DNA of 64,000 bases from Mermis nigrescens (taxonomy: Eukaryota; Nematoda; Enoplea; Mermithida; Mermithidae), in the NCBI GenBank assembly GCA_036768485.1, contig JAVLUZ010000513.1, positions 1,637,413 through 1,701,412 on the forward strand, written 5' to 3'. Shown here piece after piece: positions 1 through 11,944 of this stretch. The notes below the pieces were generated by a model that made no database searches, had not been told where the DNA came from, and saw nothing but the letters and a program-made list of their open reading frames with translations. Position 1 is the stretch's first letter; each line of letters starts with the position of its first letter. The translations under genes were made by a program, and so were the position numbers.

Positions 1-310
1 AAATACACTACCAAAGGTCGAACAACTGTTTTTACAACACTAAAATCGCTACTGTACCATATTATAGTACCCAAAAATTTATGTGTACAAAATATACAAA
101 GACTTTCTTGGACCATCTTTGTACATGTACAGACAGACCTTGTACAAAACAGCACTGATGGAAACTTTCAAATTTCAGGCCCCCCTAAAATTCCCACGCT
201 GCGCATGTCTGGTCAGTACAATTTTCAAAATTAATAACGCTAAAAAGTCTGTCATACCAACAAAGCGTTAAAATATCGCCTTATTGAAAGATTTTCTGTA
301 TATTTTGGAG
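1..310. repeat. Dispersed repeat with TTTGTACATGTACAAA-type palindromes
   Basis: This is an inverted relative of the sequence at 38590-39290. It shares the order: phrase about a block in CTACTGTACCAT, a stretch ending in TTTATGTGTACAAA, then an AAAGACTTT...GGACCATCTTTGTACATG block. The GTACATGTAC core is palindromic. It lies 3' of the RAD6 gene. No coding potential was recognised in the 62-codon open frame at 83-271. Confidence 0.6.
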
Positions 311-497
311 CGAAATTGCGGTTCCACGTGAAATACGGGCTAAATTGAGCAAATAAGAAAAGAAAAAGGTCTACGTTTGTTTAAAACCAAACGAATTTTA
401 GCAAACGAAAAACGAAATCACGTTTTAATTGTCTCGCCGTCCGTTCGTCGCTCGAATTTTTAAACCGCCAGATCACGCTATATTTATGTACGGTCGC

Positions 498-662
498 TTA
501 TCGTGACGAGCCCGCCGCCGTCGTCGTCGCCGCCGCCGCCGCCAGACTGTCGTCGTCGTCGGCGACGCCGACGCCGGCCGCTGCGGCGGCGTCGCTCGTG
601 CCGCCGCCATCGCCGCTGCACTTTTTCTCGTCATCGTGCGAGTCGTTTTCGCTGAAACTCAA
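498..662 (-). other. Low-complexity C-terminal tail coding segment of the RAD6 homologue
   Basis: The last 54 codons plus stop encode an acidic start (residues after QSW including END, HDDE), a Gly/Ser piece, five Ala, VGVADDDD, five Ala, Thr3 and GSSR. The DNA is GC-rich, built largely from GCC/GTC-like triplet runs, in contrast to the AT-rich surroundings. Budding-yeast Rad6 also carries an acidic tail, whereas human UBE2A/UBE2B do not, so the tail may be functional or a recent triplet expansion. The frame is continuous with the conserved E2 core with no splice in between. Confidence 0.85.
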
Positions 663-3600
663 CCAGGATTGTTCGACGATTTGCTGAACCCGTTTTTCGT
701 ACTCGCGTCGATTCTCCTGATACAACTGAGCTGCTAGCGAGTTGGCCGGCGAATTAGGATTCGGCTCGTCCAGCAAAGACTGATTTTAAAAAGTACAGAA
801 TTGAAAAATTGCATTTTTTGAACTTAACAATTTGAATTTCCAAGTAATAGATGAATTTTAACCATATATATATATATATAGTATGTAGCATAAATGTAAC
901 AAGATCCCTCTAAAGTTGGTCGCCCTTCCTTGTCCCTTAAATCCGTTAAATTTCTGATCCCATTGGTTGCCGGCGATCCCCCATCCAAAATTTTGAACCG
1001 TTACATGTATGGTATGCATTATGTACACTGGTTAAAAGTTGGTTAGTTACTGCCGAGCGATTAGGGTACCTACGAAATAATGTATTTTCACGGAATTCTG
1101 ACTGAATAAACTTCATGAATGCAGCTCACTAAAAGTACTAAGATACATATAAGAGGAGGGATGGAGGATCCCCCTATGCAAAGTCGGACGTCCCCCTCCC
1201 ATGCCCCCGAAAATAGAAAATTTTTGACCCCCCCCACTTTTTTTTGTACGAGACAAAGATTTTGAGGCTCGTACAAAGATTCTCGGAGCCATCTTTGTAC
1301 AATGTACAAAGACTTTTTGGGGCAAGGTAATAGTAACTTTAACGTGGTTTGAAGTATTTTTTAGCGAAATTTCTAAAAATTTTCGGCGCTTCGCGCCGAG
1401 TATCATAATAACATTCTATTCAGCTCAAAGCGCGGGCATTTAGCACTCCAAAATCTATCTGTAAGCATCTTTGTACATATGAAGCATCTTTTACATCTAT
1501 TTGTACTGTTTTATAAAGATTTTATGCAAAAAAAGAAGTATTATACAACTTTGCGCTGTTTTCTGCCGTTTGAAGATAAAATTGACTCTTTTATCTTTGC
1601 GTTGCATTAAATTCATACGCAAATTGGTGTCTATTATGAGATTCAGTCAGCACAGCACATTGCAATTGCTTATTATTTTTAATTGTGTAACACAAGTCAT
1701 TTTAACTTACTGAGTCGAATTTTATGTGTAATTTCAACCTAAGACTCATGAAAATTTTGGCGTTTCGGGCCGAACTAATATAACCAGCTGAATTTAGGAA
1801 AAAGTTACACCTTTTGCAAAGCGTGCGGGTCACGGATAACAATCTAGTAGTATGTAAAAATGTGTACATTCAATTGCATATCTATACATTATATGTACAA
1901 AAAATTTTCGCTCGTATAAAGACTTATCCGGAGATCTTTGTACATGTACAAAAGAGGCTCATACAAAAAAAAAACAGTGACCCCCCCCATTTTCAAAAAA
2001 TCAAACTTTTTGGCCGTTTTTAGGCGTTTTTGGCCAAAAATTGGAAATCATTTACACCCACCCCCTAAGAATGGCCGAGACCCCCATATTTTCGAGCCGT
2101 TATATACATGTATGCCTACTATGTAATAGCAAAAGCTCCTGATTTCATTCTTTGCTGACCAAAGATTCTCGATTTCAACCTCCCAAAACCACATAGGTGC
2201 GCAAGGTCAAGTCGGGAAAAATTATAACTCCTTTTGAAACTCATAAAAAACGACTATATAGCATTTCTGAACTCATAAGTTATGTTTCTGATTCCAAAAA
2301 GGCTACATAGCTAGTTTTCTGAGCCCAAAAAAGGCTATACAGCAATGTTTTCCGACCAAAAGGGCTAAATAGTTTGGATGTCCCAAGCTCCAAGCCCGGC
2401 CCCGGTGCTGGGGCTTATGCTCCCGGGTCGGGGCAAGGCATGCCGCGGGCCGGGGCTGAAACGTCTGTAATTCATTGCGAAAATCAATCTTGGAAAATAT
2501 GAGGACTCAAAGAAATGGTAAATTTCAGAATGCTGACGAATTCAAATAGCAAAGTTTGATCGTTAAATTGTTTCTGTAGCTCAAATTTAAATTTGGACCC
2601 AACTTGAGCAATTTAAGTTCAGCGTATTCGCTTGACTTTTAAATTAGTTATTAATAAATCTATTAATATTTATTATTAACATTACTATTATTATATCATT
2701 GATACATTTACGATTTACTTATTAATTTTATAGTTCATCTCGAAGTAAATAGCCTAAATAATATGACGAATAATTTTTTTCTTCTCTGTCAGATCTTATA
2801 AATGAAATCCGATGATCTATTATTTCTGAACAGACGGAATGCATAAAATTAATTAAAGGATCAGCTTAAGAAGGAAGCGAGATTCGATGCTGTGATCGCT
2901 CTTGTAAATCGAGCTTGTGCTGTCTGGAATATTTATCGCATCAGCCACAATCTTGGCAAGAAAAAGATGCTTTAAATATGTACATCCACGATTTTGATGT
3001 CTTAGTACAGCTGGAAGACACGACTAATTCGGAATAGAAAATGTAGAATCGGGAGTCCTAAATCCAAGAACTGCAATGTACATATATAATCAATAGATAT
3101 GTAAATGAGCAGTTTTTTTATTGAAATTTAATGAACTTTTAAAATGGAAATAAACATAAAAATACAAGCTTTGATCTGAACTGCTCATACTTTGTTTGGC
3201 TTTTCAGCGGAAAAATTAATCATTACAATAAATAAAATGACGAGCACGTAGCATCATAAAAATTTCAATTTTTCTCAAAAACTGACATTCATCAATTAAA
3301 AGCTTAGATCCTAAGAGATATGGGTATTCTATTTCGATATTTAAAATTACCTCGCAAATTCTCTACCTCCCTGGAAATCAGTTATAAAGTTTTGAAAATC
3401 TAAAGACATTTGCAGAATTATGATTTATCGCTAAGGATTGTCTTTTAATTGGACTGATTCAGTTTAACATGCATTATTGATATTTTTCAAAGCGTTTTTT
3501 TAACTTTTTAAGCTTTTGATTTAAAGCCATCATACGGTGAGAAACCTGTACATTTATAGGGTCGGCATACATTAGTATGCATTACATCTTGCCCCGGCCC

Positions 3601-6600
3601 CAGCCTCGGTGCCCCGGCCCCCACCCGACTAAAAAGCCTGCCCCGGGACATCCATACTATATATGTAGCCATCACCAGGCCCGTATCCAGAATTTTATTT
3701 CGGGGGGGGCGAAAATTTTTGAGGCCAGATATCTCGAGAACCATTAGGTGATAGGCGAAAATAAAGGCAGTTTTGAGCGTATCTCGGCGAGCTCTAAACG
3801 ATAGTGAAGAAAAATTTCAAAAAAAATTTGAAAATTTTCCACTCTATTACATATTAATAAACAGCAAATTTATCATTTAAGCTGATTTCTAATTACTTAA
3901 TCGACGAATTATTTCTTACTCTTGCCTTTGCACTTAATCATTGTGCTTTACAGAAAAAAACAATACAGATAATGAATAATTCGGCGCCATGCGCCGAAAA
4001 AAACGACATATTCTGCATGTCAAGCTCGAATTTGAGTGGTTTTGAGTAGAGCTGTGCCGGGGCCGCCTTTTTTGCCGGGGCCGGAGCCTAGCCCCGGTGC
4101 CGGGGCCTGGCCGGGGCCAATAATAGCGTGCTTTACCATGCTCATAATACGACCCTGCCCTACCCCTTACATGTACCTATGCATATATTCTTGCTTGTAG
4201 ATATGCACGTCAAGCGTTAATATTTGTTGGGATTACAAGATATAACAGAACATGGGCATCGGGGGATCTAGACCCCCCAGAATTCACATTCTCCCCCCAA
4301 AATCCGCTAGACCCCCAGTGTTTTTCTGCGGTTTTTTGATGCTAATGGATAGCTCTCATTGAGAAATGCGAAAAAACGGTGTTTTTTCGCTCTACCATAT
4401 ATTATCAGGCAATTTTTAACTTTGAAAAATTGTGGACTTCTAGAATTTTTGAGCTGCCCATGTATGGATTTAACTCCTCTGACTTGGATGCGTTTTTCAA
4501 TGTGCTTTACTTTGCACTTTTTTTAGGCTTATTATTCTATTTGTTCTGATAGACGTAGCTGTCTGCTACCTAGCAAGCTGGAAATGCTCGTCTATATGAA
4601 TTGCAATTTAAAATATGTCAATTTTGATTATTAACTAGAAATTCGCACCATTCTGACATGGTGAAATAAAGATTTGAATTAGCAAGATCTGTGGTTTGCT
4701 TGAAATTGAGTTTTAAGGTAAATCTACCCAGAACATTATCAATTTTCTACATTATAATCAACTCTAACATTGGCCCCGGCTCCGGTGCCGGGGCCAGCCT
4801 GGCCCCGGCCCAGGCCCCGGCGCCGCTCTAGTTTTGAGCGGGCTAGAGGACAAAAAACCTATATAAACAATAAATACGGCACGGAGCGCCGGAAAAATTT
4901 CATGTTTCCGATTCATAACTCAAATTTGAGCTGTTTTGAGTGAGCTAGAAGGCAAAAACTATAGCTGAACAATGAATCCGGCACACAGCGCTGGAAGAAA
5001 TTGACATGCTCTCTATGTCTAACTCAAATTTGAACGATTTTTAGCGGTTTAGAAGACAAAACTATACATAAACGATAAATCCGGCGCGAAGCGCCGGATA
5101 ATTTTAAGTTTACTAACTCAAAAGTACACTAAAAACCTGTTTTAGCGGTGTTTCGGACGCACTTCGCCAATTTTTCAATTTTCCCTTTGGAGGACCCTTA
5201 AAAAACAAAATATTATCCCATTTCCGGGGCAGCCCCCCCCGCCCCCCTGGATACAGCCCTGGCCATCACCTTTTCAAAGATCAGGGGGAGTAATACCCCT
5301 CTCACCTCTCCCCATGCCCATGTATGCCTGGCCACCATAATGATCATGCGCACCTTATCCAGGATGCGGGGCACCCATTCCATCGAAATAAGAAAGAATT
5401 TATCTAAAGGGTCTATCAGAAAAATGTGTTTTCAAGAAGCCCGAATTATATTTGTGCTAAATACTCGTATGTCGAGTTTTTACGGCTCAGTTGTGTATAT
5501 TACTTCCTGATTGTTTATCTTTCGAGAGTCCCGAAATTGAGTCGCAAAGGTAAAATTTACAGATTTTTAGTTTTTATTAATTATGAGTAAATGCATCAAA
5601 AATCTTTTAAAAACAAGGCATATGTACGCACGCAGCTCACATTGATCTAAATGAATCACTTCATGAATTACAAATATCAATGTAAACGATTGCAAACTGT
5701 TGCGAAGCATTTCATTTGATATCATATTCGATTCAAAGTAAGAGCATACTTCAGATACTTGTTTACATAATTTATCATTTGGAACACTACTCTAATCTAG
5801 AACAAATAAAGAAAACACTTCATAAACCTGTATGCTAGTCAATATTGCTGCGACGTCGTATGTAGGGGACCACCGATTCTGTAGTATGTCTAAGCATATA
5901 CTGCCATCGGCGTAAACTAAAAAAATTGTACTGAACACTAAAAGTAAGACAAAAGCTGAATGAAAAAATGTTACCATTAGGGTGAAACATCTTGGAGACA
6001 AATTTAACATTAGGCGGCTTATTTGGATAGTCTTCTGTAAACTCTAGGACTAGCTTAAATGTACCGTCTTCAAAAGGCGTATCTTGGGGTCTGAAAAGCA
6101 GATATTTAAAAATAATTTTGCATTTGTGTATCTCGCATAAGTCTTACCCAAAAATTATGGCATGCCACACAAGTATATTGTCTTCTGTCGGTGCTCCACT
6201 CACTCCAGCTGGTGGATCTTCTTGCAATCTAAAAATGAATGGATAAGGCTCATGCAACCCACTGATGCAGAGCCATGATTCCTCCCGGAGAATAGAAGAA
6301 ATTCGATTCAAAAAGTCAATTAAATGTAAGAGAACGCGCTGATGTCGCAAGATAATGTCTTTTTCGGGTGTTTCACATCGTCCAGCAGATATATTTAAGC
6401 TAAAATTGAATTTTTTCTGTTATGTAGAAAAAAATCTTCTTCAATTTTTACAGTAAAAAACGTTTAATAACTGCTGATGCAAGAGTATGATAGAAGCTGC
6501 TCAATCTGCGCGAAACAACTTTGTCTGCGGTCTTCAAGCTAGAATCAAAACTTCAGAAACTTCATGAAGCACAACACTCCCTGAATTTCGATGCTATAAA

Positions 6601-9600
6601 AAATTCTTAAATTAATCTTTTTAATTCTGAGCCAGAATTTAACTCTGACCCACCCACAAGTCAAGCCCATAATTTTCGGCGACATGTTTATTTGAATATG
6701 ATTAAAATCTAGCCAAATTTTTTGACTTGAAAAAGAGGTGAAGCCACGATTTCCTTCGAAAGAGTCCGAAAATTTTTTTGATAATTTTTTATTCTAAAAG
6801 TCAATAAAAATGCACTAAGCGTGGCGGTATAAAATTTTTCCGATTTTAGCCCCTCACCTTGTCCTGTGCCATTTGAACATTGCTGAAAAATTATCATTTG
6901 TCATCATGACATTTTTTATGTCAATGATAGAAAAAATAATAAATACATAATGTGCGTAAAACGTGACTCTTTTGCTTTTCATGCCATTAAACGCCAGAAA
7001 ATGTTCCACCTGCGCAAAACAAAGAATTTTCAGGCTGAAATTTAAGTTTTATGACATCTATCTGTGCGAAGCGCCTAAATTTTCTGAGGCTTTTAAACAA
7101 TATATCTACTAGAATGACTGATAGAACGCTTGAACGCCGAGGTGCGAATTTTGTGTAGGCTTTAGTCATGCTATGTACGACTATGAAACTTTTATAAAAT
7201 GGCGCCAATCGCGAAAAATCCCTCCAGTTTCACTGATTAAGCACAGGACGCTAATTTCTTGAAAGTTCGCACTTCAAACATCTTCGAATAAATCTAGTCC
7301 GCGCCAAAACGTAAAAACTTTCTGTTTTCATACAAGAATGAATAAAAAAAGCTTAAAACGCACGAACTGTGAATTTTTGGGTAGTTTTATTATTATTGTT
7401 AGTATTGCGATTACTATTATATAATTATTCATTCAAGCAAAATTTTTAAATTAATTCTCCTAAATGCATATTAATATATAGGTCATTCATTTCGCGGATA
7501 AAAGTAATCTTGTTAAAGCTTATACCAATTAGGTTAGGCCTTTACTAGAGTACTGCAGTAAAGTTTGGAACCCCTCCTATTTTAGGGGGAAACTATTCAA
7601 ACTAAATATATTTTTATCACAATAGAAGCTTTTCTTACGATGATCATTTAACAAAACTGGTGTAGACTTGAATTAAGATGTTTACATATTTGCTTGTGTA
7701 CGATACATCAAATTATTAGTAATAATTCATGTTTAGATGAAAACTTTTTTGTACTTAACCTAAATGTTACCCGTAATATTAATTGGTTTAAGCTAGTCAT
7801 ACCTATTACTCACTCTGACTTGCAAAAGTTTGATTTCTTCCACAAATACATAGCAGTTCCAGATTTCATTGTTTCACCCCCCTAACTTACAAATATTCAA
7901 ATCTCTGTTAGCAAACTTTGATTTATCTAGATACCTTCTGAGGCGCGCGTAAAAGTCGTCATTCCATTGATTACGTGTGTCCTCTTACTAATACACGTAC
8001 AATATCTTCATTGGCTTTGTATTTTTATTAGTTTCATATTGGCAATGAACTTCGTTTCCTTGATCAACAAGACAATCCGAGAGTACAGTCTAAAGGTCCA
8101 CGTTTGCATTTATTATGTCCTGATCTATCGTTTCTTCAACGAAAACGACAGCGCCTATTGGATTTCTGGAGTCACATGACCGTCAATCCAAAGGTGAACA
8201 AGGACTATATATCGATTTTTGCGCAGATTGTATTAAATGTTACAAAATGCTTATAATTAAAAGCCCACGATTCATTCAACAGGTATCCACGCCCCAAGGC
8301 TATTGTAAAATTTCATTGTTTTTATGCTAATACTCGAAGTCTTTTGGACAAACATAGTGATTTCCACCTTTTGCTGAATGAGGAAAGTTTTGATGCTTTA
8401 TTTTTTGAAAAGTTGGCTACATTTTGACGTTTTCGATGGACAACTGTGCCCTGGGATAAAATCTTAAATGTAAAAATCATTTAAATCACATAAATAAAAA
8501 AGCTGCTTCTCGTTGTTTTCTTATACACAAAGCTTTTCTCTCATAAAAAAGATATTTTAGTTAGAGCTTTTACTACATATGTAAGACCCATTCTTGAGTT
8601 TTCCGTTTCTGTCTGGAATCCATATTATGCTGACGATATAAATCGCCTTTTCGCCGCCTTCGCGTATAATTATGTCTTGTGTATCAAATTATTTATGGAT
8701 TATCTTGCATTGAAGCTACAGAATTTTTTACTTTTAGCTCCAACGCCAGACGTGCTGAAAACCGAAACAAGCTCGTTTTACCAGCTGTCCGTTCCAATAT
8801 GCAATTAAACGACTTTTCCCAAGGAGATTTACATACATCGAACCTACTACCCGACCATTTAGTGACTTCAAGTGATTTTGATTTATTCAAAAGAAAATTA
8901 GTGAACATTGATTTGTCAAATAACGTGGAGCATACCTAAGCAATCACTCCGTGATCTATATATCTATATATAAAATTTGGAACATTCTCCCGCAGAATAC
9001 AGTTAACTGTAATAACCCAATAGCTTTTAGGAATATGATTTCGGAAATTGATTTCAGTGTTTATCTTAAGGGGCGTACGTAAGAGCATTGTGCCTTACGC
9101 TCCTGGTACCATCGTATTATCTGTTGCTTTATGCACATACTTTGTTTTATGCAGATTGTGCATTATGTTCACATTGACAATGCGTTTTTACCTACTTTTT
9201 ATGTGTTTTCTTTAATACTTTTACCGAATAAATTTTCTTCTTCTTCTTCTTCTATGTCCTTTTGTTCAATTATCGCGTCGTTTTGTCTTATATTTGACCC
9301 GTTTGTTCATATGTTTTTCTGTCAATAGAATATTTTAGTTCAGTTCAGTTCTACTTCTTCTTACTTAATTTGTGAGGCACGCGTAAGAATTGTCATTACA
9401 TTGACTCACATGTCCCGTTACTAATTTGTATCTATGATGTAACACGTCATTCCGTATTTTATCACTTTGATTTATTAGTAATAAAATTTCTTTCTTCTTC
9501 TTCTACATAGAGAAGCGCGAGAATTTTTCTCTTCGCCTTTGATGGTTTACCAACTAGATATCTTTGAAAGTAGATGAACTGCTCACGATGCCAAAAAAAA

Positions 9601-10552
9601 TTTTGGAACTCCTAGTGGTACATGTCTTTGCATGACAGATTTTTTTGTGCTTAATCAAAATACTACTCGCTGCACAAATCGTTTCAAGCTAGTTGTTCCT
9701 CTTGTCCGTTCTAATTTACAAAAATTTGACTTTTTCTATAAGTATATCTCTGTTTGGAATCACCTACCTGATTTTGTAGTCTCTTCCCTAACTTGAATAT
9801 ATTCAAATCTAGATTAATTGATGTCGACTTATCCAAATTTATTATAGGGCGGGCTTAAATCGTCATTTTCATGACTCGCTCGTCGCCTTTTGCTGTACGC
9901 TTTTATTCTTTTGACCGTACGTTTTGATTACTCTTTTACATCTTTCGTAATTGTCGCGTTTCAGTAATAAATTATTTCATTCATTCATTCATTCATTCAT
10001 TTATTCAAAATCAAAATAATTGTCAAAACTAGAAGAAATTAGCACCAATTTTTTCGCAAAAACCAGCTGTACGACAGCGTGATGCAACCGCATTGTAAAA
10101 TTTCTAAAAAATTTTCAAGTCTCCTTGTGGTACTTTCCTTCAGGTAAACACTGGCTACACCATTGTGCACCTACTATATAACTATCTATAAGTACCTACC
10201 TAGACAAACAATTGAGGGAGCGACCCCCGGAGGGCCAGATAAACAAGTAGTGTCCGGCGACTGTGAGCCGACAGAACATTTCTGCATCATTTTTTACACA
10301 CGCAAAATTATTGACAAAATATTTAGATATGAATAGTTTTTTACGTGCTCTTTATTCAAGCAGCGCCCAAAATCGTGCCAAAATGGTCCGAAAAAATCGG
10401 AATTTATACCTAAATAACTCCAGTTTGCTATGCGCAAAACGTACAAAATATTCTGAGTACCGCAAGAATCTAATAAAAAAACTTCAACCAACAGAGATCA
10501 ATGCTCACTTTTTAAAATCACGCATGAGCCGCCGTCTTGCGGGAGTCGACAT
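498..10552 (-). CDS. UBE2A: RAD6/UBE2A-type E2 ubiquitin-conjugating enzyme, five exons, extended C-terminus
   Basis: Coding exons are 10552-10509, 6228-6148, 6090-5975, 5916-5828 and 779-498, giving 203 codons. All introns are GT-AG and every split codon closes (phases 2, 2, 1, 0). The start [14 protein letters not shown] matches the conserved RAD6 N-terminus. Other family marks are the HPN motif at about 78-80, the catalytic Cys at residue 88 ([10 protein letters not shown]), [14 protein letters not shown], and VEQSW ending at residue 149, as in human UBE2A numbering. RAD6 enzymes accept ubiquitin from E1 as a Cys thioester and, with RING E3s such as RAD18 or BRE1, act on PCNA and histone H2B. 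Human UBE2A has three residues after the Trp; here 54 follow, rich in Ala, Asp, Gly and Ser. Introns 1 and 4 (4.3 and 5.0 kb) are full of transposons, while introns 2 and 3 are below 60 bp. No canonical poly(A) signal was seen just past the stop. Confidence 0.96.
864..880. repeat. Short (AT)n microsatellite
   Basis: About 17 bp of alternating AT inside RAD6 intron 4, next to the target site of the small element at 889. Confidence 0.8.
889..1011. mobile_element. hAT-like MITE, CATACATG family (123 bp)
   Basis: The ends are CATAAATGTAAC and the complement of GTTACATGTATG. Flanks GTATGTAG (881-888) and GTATGCAT (1012-1019) agree at six of eight positions, consistent with an aged 8-bp duplication. 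It lies in RAD6 intron 4 and has no ORF. Confidence 0.6.
1020..2365. repeat. Composite of C-rich and GTAC-type repeat pieces
   Basis: No gene. At 1140-1320 a C-rich block adjoins a TTTGTAC/GTACAAAGA repeat. A GGCGCTTCGCGCC hairpin lies near 1384. A second C-rich piece at about 1940-2117 ends in the CATGTATG terminus typical of the small hAT-like family. Remaining parts are unrecognised AT-rich intron sequence of the RAD6 gene. Confidence 0.5.
2366..3664. mobile_element. Candidate 1.3-kb TIR element with GC-rich subterminal arms
   Basis: The ends are inverted copies: ATAGTTTGGATGTCCC on the left and the complement of an ATAGTATGGATGTCCC block on the right (1 mismatch in 16). Each is followed inward by about 65 bp of CCCCGG-rich sequence in an AT-rich surround. 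No clear target duplication was found and no ORF. It sits directly beside the hAT-like element starting at 3676. Confidence 0.5.
4047..4830. mobile_element. Nested GC-armed TIR element (784 bp) with 8-bp TSD
   Basis: It starts TAGAGCTGTGCCGGGGCC and ends with the complement of a TAGAGCGGCGCCGGGGCC sequence. The arms are about 65-70 bp of CCCCGG-rich DNA. A perfect duplication GTTTTGAG flanks it at 4039-4046 and 4831-4838. It is inserted inside the 3676-5261 element and in turn holds a CATACATG-family element. No ORF. Confidence 0.85.
4247..4466. mobile_element. CATACATG-family hAT-like MITE, third nesting level
   Basis: It begins around GAACATGGGCATCGGGGG and ends GCTGCCCATGTATG. Flanks GATATAAC (4239-4246) and GATTTAAC (4467-4474) match at seven of eight. 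Its interior (a GATGCTAATGGATAG block, C-rich ends) matches the element at 28405-28670. Confidence 0.7.
4831..5110. repeat. About 100-bp tandem repeat, three units, each with a GC hairpin
   Basis: Three units contain TTTTGAG-type starts, a GGCTAGA(A/G)G(A/G)CAAAA block and a CGGC(G/A)C....GCGC(C/T)GG hairpin near 4870, 4972 and 5072. A further unit lies at about 3970-4046, before the GC-armed element. They belong to the hAT-like element, and the hairpin is the same motif seen throughout the window. Confidence 0.65.
5270..5790. other. RAD6 intron 4 remainder
   Basis: 5270-5333 ends in CCCATGTATG, the terminus of the CATACATG family, but no partner end was found. Nothing was recognised in the rest. 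Confidence 0.5.
7505..8040 (+). pseudogene. LINE fragment: reverse-transcriptase C-terminal region and 3' UTR
   Basis: Translated pieces such as [20 protein letters not shown] (7694-7885) match the C-terminal part of the other LINEs in the window. Frames are broken by stops and the 5' end is missing. It lies in RAD6 intron 1, opposite to the gene. Confidence 0.65.
8041..8470 (+). pseudogene. LINE fragment: end of ORF1 and start of endonuclease
   Basis: [13 protein letters not shown] and [15 protein letters not shown] phrases match the end of the RRM-like ORF1 domain of the LINE at 27410. Then pieces like the [20 protein letters not shown] endonuclease start follow. It is degenerate and joined to an unrelated LINE 3' segment. 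Confidence 0.65.
8476..8945 (+). pseudogene. LINE fragment: reverse-transcriptase C-terminal domain
   Basis: It includes an 86-codon open stretch (8679-8939) with [20 protein letters not shown] and [14 protein letters not shown]. These match the equivalent end of the LINEs at 21.4 and 27.4 kb. The upstream part is frameshifted. Confidence 0.65.
8955..9255 (+). pseudogene. LINE 3' end with (CTT)n tail
   Basis: [11 protein letters not shown]...FSVYLKG resembles the last residues of the other LINE proteins. It is followed by a short 3' UTR and a TCTTCTTCTTCTTCT tail at 9236-9252. It is a separate 5'-truncated insertion. Confidence 0.65.
9350..9505 (+). repeat. LINE 3' UTR fragment with (CTT)n tail
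   Basis: It starts with GAGGCACGCGTAAGAATTGTCATT, close in form to the 3' UTR after 7930, and ends in TTCTTCTTCTTC near 9494. Only the extreme 3' end is present. Confidence 0.55.
9560..10006 (+). pseudogene. LINE 3' fragment with (ATTC)n tail
   Basis: [20 protein letters not shown] is readable at about 9685, followed by a 3' UTR and seven TTCA units at 9976-10000. It is 5' truncated and closest to the 7505 fragment. Confidence 0.65.
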
Positions 10553-11944
10553 AGGTATATTTTGTATTTAACTGACTGGAACAAAGTTTAACAGAGAGGC
10601 AATCTACTGCCTATTTAATAATATTTCGAACTCGATGTCGCGAATGTCCTGCCCAGCGCCGACTAAGTACAACCGTGTAACTGAGTGTGATTCAGATCGC
10701 GGATTGGTCAGCACAGCCGATTTCGTTTTATTAGCTTTCATTTACAGTGCAATGAGAAACACTAACCTTCTGCATATAAATGAGCAAACGAAACTCCTTG
10801 CCTTTTCTGAATCGATTTAACGTTCATCCAACGAAACTTTGAGTTTTAAGACAATTCACTTCACATAGAAGTAGCAATAAAAGCGCAGTGTAGATGGCCT
10901 TTTTTCACTTTTGTGCAATAGAGCAGCTTGTTGCTATTTATTGCTGCCTATAAACAATACTAAGCCGCAGGCTTTTGCTAAGTTTAAACCGCTTTTCTGG
11001 ACACTTCAAGCCGATTCAGTAATTGTTGTACAAACAAAAACAAAGACAAATGTGAAAAGACGCCAGTGGATTTAATACAAATTAAGTAGGTACTCTTTTT
11101 ATTTTAGCAAGATAACCGCAATACCCTACCAGATAATAAGCCGCTTTAGACACCTAATTTAGAAAATACCGTGGGCTTGGTGTTGTGTAACTTTCCTAAT
11201 AAACCTAAAAGGTTTTAGGACCGTTTGGTCATTCTATAATTTTGTTAAACATACGCAGGCCGAAAATTTTCATCACCGAAGCTGACGCCCAGAGAAGTTT
11301 GTATGTATAGTGCCTAATTATGTGGGTACCTATAAAAAATACATGAGCGAGCGATCGGGGCCTGTCTGAACCACAGAAACGACGAGACGTTATCTACGTC
11401 AAAATAATACAAATCGGAATTATAATAAGACATGTTACAACCGAAATCATCCGCAAAATGCTCGAAATCATTTACAAATCACAAATTACGGTTAGTTTGC
11501 TTCATATCGACATTTGTAACTCTTTTTTGAGATCAGTTATGGACTTTTTCAATTATTCAAGAGCTTTTTACTAAATTTAATCCACTTAAACTACCAAACA
11601 GGTTCAGAAGTTTAAAGCAGTTTTGCTATTCAACAATGTAAAATATTGTCTAATAGCTCAATTAACTGTATCTATTAAGAATTTCATTTTCGTCCGCCGT
11701 ATTACTTTTGAAACACTTTTAAACACACTTCTTTTCAAACAGCTCTCGAATAAATTAAAAAAACAGTATGACGTGAATGATTAGTTCAGGCTTTTATCTC
11801 CTTTCGCTCAGATCAGAAATGCTGAGCCAGCCCATAAAAAATCTAATATTGAGCACTCGAAAAACAACAGCGACATAAAAACGCAATTCAACAGCACCTA
11901 CACACGATACAATGACGGAAAGAAATGTAAAGTATCTAATATAA
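10553..11944. other. Intergenic space between RAD6 and MTIF3 genes
   Basis: About 1.4 kb lies between the RAD6 start codon and the MTIF3 stop codon, both on the minus strand. It should contain the RAD6 promoter. No TATA box or repeat was convincingly recognised. Confidence 0.5.

Larger units (their letters stand above)
3676..5261. mobile_element. hAT-like nonautonomous element (1.59 kb) with intact 8-bp TSD
   Basis: The inverted ends are CAGGCCCGTATCCAG and the complement of CTGGATACAGCCCTG. They are flanked by a perfect 8-bp duplication GCCATCAC at 3668-3675 and 5262-5269, the TSD length of the hAT superfamily. No transposase ORF is present, so it is nonautonomous. It contains a second element (4047-4830) with its own duplication and about 100-bp internal repeats. 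Confidence 0.85.

Noticed and set aside
10263..10571. 102-codon plus-strand ORF
   Set aside because: It overlaps exon 1 of the RAD6 gene on the other strand and has no recognised similarity.
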